Assembly: GCA_018222585.1 (NCBI GenBank)
Contig: JAAFAB010000001.1
Coordinates: 780,198 to 844,197, forward strand
DNA length: 64,000 nt
Direction: 5' to 3'
Source of the DNA: Paracoccaceae bacterium
Lineage (GTDB): Bacteria; Pseudomonadota; Alphaproteobacteria; Rhodobacterales; Rhodobacteraceae
Shown: positions 61,864-64,000 of the stretch, piece after piece
Layout of the letters: the number at the start of each line of letters is the position of its first letter
How positions within the stretch are numbered: position 1 is the stretch's first letter
Position numbers and translations under genes: made by a program
Notes under the pieces: generated by a model
What the model saw: only the letters and a program-made list of their open reading frames with translations
The model's database searches: none
Told to the model about the DNA's origin: nothing

Positions 61864-62499
61864 TCAGCCCAGCATCTCGCGGACCGGAGCGACCAGCGCA
61901 GCGCCAAGCGCGCGGGTGTTGGCCGCATCCAGATGCACACCATCGACGGAGCTTGCCCTTGCATGGGGCGCGACATCGAAGAAGCCACAGCCCCGCGCGC
62001 CGGCAAGCTCGGCATAGGCGCCCGCCAGCTTGCGGCCCTCCTCGATCCGGCGGCCCGACTGCGGCCCTTCGCCATTGGCCTTCGCGACGAAATGGGGCGG
62101 CGAGACGATGAGGATCTTCGGCGCGGTCATTCCCCAGGCGTAGGGAAAGCTCTCCACGATCTCGACAAGGCGCCCCATCCCCGCGACCGCCCCGTGGATC
62201 GTGGGGCAGAACTGTGCCTTGAGGTCATTGGCCCCGAGCATGATCACGATCAGATCCAGCGGTGAGTGGCTGGCCAGCATCATCGGCAGCGCCCGCGCCC
62301 CGTTGCGGTCGAAGGCCGCCGTCAGGTCATCGGTGGCTGTCGTGCGCCCGCCGAGGCCCTCGGGGATCACCCGGTGACCCGCGCCAAGGCCCTGCTCCAG
62401 GACCGTGGGCCAGCGATCCTCGTAGCGATGGCGTCCGCCCTCGACGGGATTGGTTCCCCAGGTAAGACTGTCTCCGAAGGCGAGTATGGTCCGGGTCAT
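61864..62499 (-). CDS. SGNH/GDSL hydrolase
   Basis: A 211-residue esterase-type protein. The four SGNH blocks are seen: GDS with the nucleophile Ser in LAFGDSLTWG, Gly in PEGLGGRTT, Asn in VIMLGANDLK, and Asp/His in SSVDGVHLD near the C-terminus. The ATG at 62499 has GGTGGA upstream; an in-frame TTG at 62514 falls inside a palindrome. No signal peptide, so it acts in the cytoplasm. Arylesterase, lipase or sugar-ester deacetylase activities are all possible; the FadR-type neighbour suggests a sugar-acid context. Confidence 0.9.
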   Translation of the reverse strand: MTRTILAFGDSLTWGTNPVEGGRHRYEDRWPTVLEQGLGAGHRVIPEGLGGRTTATDDLTAAFDRNGARALPMMLASHSPLDLIVIMLGANDLKAQFCPTIHGAVAGMGRLVEIVESFPYAWGMTAPKILIVSPPHFVAKANGEGPQSGRRIEEGRKLAGAYAELAGARGCGFFDVAPHARASSVDGVHLDAANTRALGAALVAPVREMLG

Positions 62500-62513
62500 G
62501 AAGTTATCCACCA

Positions 62514-62524
62514 AATTGACAATT
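62514..62524. promoter_or_regulatory. palindrome upstream of the SGNH hydrolase
   Basis: AATTGACAATT, a perfect 5-1-5 palindrome, lies 15 bases before the hydrolase ATG on the minus strand. It matches in type the palindrome upstream of the enolase-family gene (ATTTGTCAAAT). Confidence 0.5.
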
Positions 62525-62973
62525 CACCCCGTCATAGGCGTCGCGCACGCCAAACTCCAGCCCCCGGGGTCCGCCCCCTGCTGACGCGGCACGCGCCCCC
62601 GAAAGGAACGCCGTCGCACGGGGCGGTGCGAACGACAGACAATGATCGCGGGAAACGCGCCGCGACATGCTGCCCGCCGATGCGCACGCCGGCCCCTCTC
62701 AACTGGATCCCGGGCGAGACGTGGCGCGCCGAGGCCGTCAACTTGGTATTGATGGAGCAACGGATTGCAGGGCAAGCCGCAAGGCTCCGTCATCCTGAAC
62801 CAAAGCCTGACAGGACATCTGGAGAGATGGCCTTTCCTCCAGAAGCCGCCAGACGCCGCTAGACACCATTGTCGAGAAGGCGGCTGCCAGCGTGACAGCG
62901 GCGCCTGGCACGACCCGTCCGACCTGCCCCTCGTCGTCGCGAGATGTCTTGGTCACACCTGTTGCGCGTCGCC
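62525..62973. other. region without a supported gene
   Basis: 449 bases of mixed composition between the SGNH-hydrolase operon and the CobW-type gene. Short open frames on both strands show no recognisable domain, and no RNA gene, IS end or terminator is evident. It may hold promoters for the hydrolase and a decayed sequence. Confidence 0.5.
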
Positions 62974-64000
62974 TCACGCCGCTTCCGGCGCGCGCCGCCA
63001 GCCGGGGAACGGATCCGGCAGGTCTTCCCATTGGTGCGGCACGAAGCTGGCTTCAGCGCCGATCAGAGCGGCATCAAGCGTAGCGGTGAGGGCCGCCTTG
63101 TCCATGCTCGCACCGATGAAGACAAGTTCCTGGCGACGGTCGCCATAGGGCTCCAGCCAGTGCTTCTCGAGGTAGGCCAGCGCCTGCGGATGATCGGGCC
63201 AGCGCTCCCGGGGCACCGTCGCCCACCACATCCCCATCGGCGTGACGCTGCTCAGCGCGCCTGCCAGCGAGAACTCTGCAAGCCAGTCGGGCCGCGTGGC
63301 GATCCAGAAATGGCCCTTTGCGCGGATCACACCCGGCAGGGGGCCGTTCAGCAGATCGTGGATCCTTTGTGGATGGAACGGTCGTCGGGCACGGTAGACG
63401 AAGGAGGACACGCCATATTCCTCGGTCTCAGGGACGTGATCGGCAAAGCCATAAAGCTCCTTCGCCCACATCGGATGCAGATGCGCCTTGTCGAAATCAA
63501 AGAGCCCGGTGCCCATGATGCGATCGGCTGGCACCTTGCTGCGATCGGCCTCAATGATCAGCGCGTCGGGGTTGAGCGAGGTGATGATCTTGCGCGCGGC
63601 GTCCAGCTTGTCGGGGCCCGCGTCCGACACCTTGTTCAACACCACGACGTCGGCGAATTCGATCTGGTCCACGAGAAGATCGACCAGGGTGCGCTCGTCC
63701 TCGTCTCCCAGGCTTTCTCCCCGATCGCGGATGAAATCATGGCTGGAATAGTCGTTCAGCAGGTTCACCGTGTCGACCACTGTCACCATCGTGTCGAGAC
63801 GCGCCAGGTCGGACAGGCTCGCGCCATGCTCGTCACGGAAATCGAAGGTCGCGGCCACCGGCAGCGGCTCCGAGATGCCGGTGCTCTCGATCAGCAGGTA
63901 GTCGAAACGGCCCTCTTCCGCCAGCCGGCGCACCTCGACCAGCAGGTCGTCGCGGAGCGTGCAGCAAATGCAGCCGTTGGTCATTTCCACCAGCTTTTCC
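62974..64000 (-). CDS. CobW/COG0523-family GTPase (metal chaperone), N-terminus outside the window
   Basis: At least 342 residues of a GTPase whose 5' end lies beyond the right edge. The CxCC metal-binding motif is seen near the edge (MTNGCICCTLRDDLL), followed by LLIESTGISEPLPVA, the GTPase 'VVVLNKVSDAGPDKLD' specificity motif and the CobW C-terminal domain (GPLPGVIRAKGHFWIATRPD, 'LVFIGASMDKAALTATLDAA'). The P-loop must lie upstream. COG0523 proteins deliver zinc or other metals, or support cobalamin or nitrile hydratase maturation; which one applies is not visible. In-frame ATG at 63990 is internal, not the start. Confidence 0.92.
   Translation of the reverse strand, partial: EKLVEMTNGCICCTLRDDLLVEVRRLAEEGRFDYLLIESTGISEPLPVAATFDFRDEHGASLSDLARLDTMVTVVDTVNLLNDYSSHDFIRDRGESLGDEDERTLVDLLVDQIEFADVVVLNKVSDAGPDKLDAARKIITSLNPDALIIEADRSKVPADRIMGTGLFDFDKAHLHPMWAKELYGFADHVPETEEYGVSSFVYRARRPFHPQRIHDLLNGPLPGVIRAKGHFWIATRPDWLAEFSLAGALSSVTPMGMWWATVPRERWPDHPQALAYLEKHWLEPYGDRRQELVFIGASMDKAALTATLDAALIGAEASFVPHQWEDLPDPFPGWRRAPEAA

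Noticed and set aside
62266-62862. 198-residue plus-strand frame near the right end
   Set aside because: Half of it is complement of the SGNH hydrolase and the rest has no domain or ribosome site.
62738-63031. Short minus-strand frame before the CobW-type gene
   Set aside because: It overlaps the CobW C-terminus in another frame and has no similarity I recognise; a transposase remnant was considered but not supported.

Overview
The window is very GC-rich, densely coded DNA. It has short operons with many 4-bp ATGA start/stop overlaps, many ABC and tripartite tricarboxylate (TTT) uptake systems, FadR/GntR and Lrp regulators, and a thiamine salvage operon of the alphaproteobacterial kind. This suggests a metabolically versatile alphaproteobacterium, most likely of the Rhodobacterales/Paracoccaceae. 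That placement is an inference from gene content and protein style; no rRNA or tRNA is present to confirm it. No phage, insertion sequence, CRISPR array or origin was recognised.

Layout. (1) 47-8422: ferric-siderophore uptake, with an AraC regulator, TonB-dependent receptor, FecB-type binding protein, two FecCD permeases, ATPase and a DUF2218-siderophore-interacting ferric reductase. (2) 8635-12143: an Lrp regulator followed by a succinate-semialdehyde dehydrogenase and a class III aminotransferase, probably for catabolism of GABA or a related omega-amino acid. (3) 12293-17000: a TPP riboswitch and a six-gene thiamine salvage operon (thiM, thiE, thiD and an HMP-type ABC transporter). (4) 17277-24480: a three-gene locus encoding a large repetitive autotransporter, a membrane GT2 glycosyltransferase with a long helical insertion, and a secreted Sel1-repeat protein, with the three reading frames overlapping. 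This is the best candidate for an undescribed system. (5) 24556-32610: a peptide-type ABC operon ending in a DUF1684 gene, then a class V aminotransferase divergent from an Lrp regulator.

(6) 32677-39797: a GntR-PrpF-lyase operon divergent from a TctCBA-AbrB transporter operon, probably for uptake and breakdown of a di- or tricarboxylate. (7) 39844-51128: a GntR regulator with two apparent winged helices, an M20 amidohydrolase and an aconitase on the minus strand, facing a C45 acyltransferase-like hydrolase and a complete peptide-type ABC transporter on the plus strand, with a palindrome between them. (8) 51296-59663: a TctCBA transporter with a complete non-phosphorylating pentonate pathway (IlvD/Edd dehydratase, DHDPS-family dehydratase, 2-oxoglutarate semialdehyde dehydrogenase) and a divergent FadR-type regulator. 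(9) 59648-62499: an enolase-superfamily protein lacking canonical acid/base residues, another FadR-type regulator and an SGNH hydrolase, sharing related palindromes. (10) 62974-64000: a CobW-family GTPase that runs off the right edge.

Taken together the window is mainly a nutrient-acquisition region: iron, thiamine precursors, peptides or acylated amino acids, carboxylates and sugar acids, each with its own local regulator. The cell-surface locus sits in the middle.
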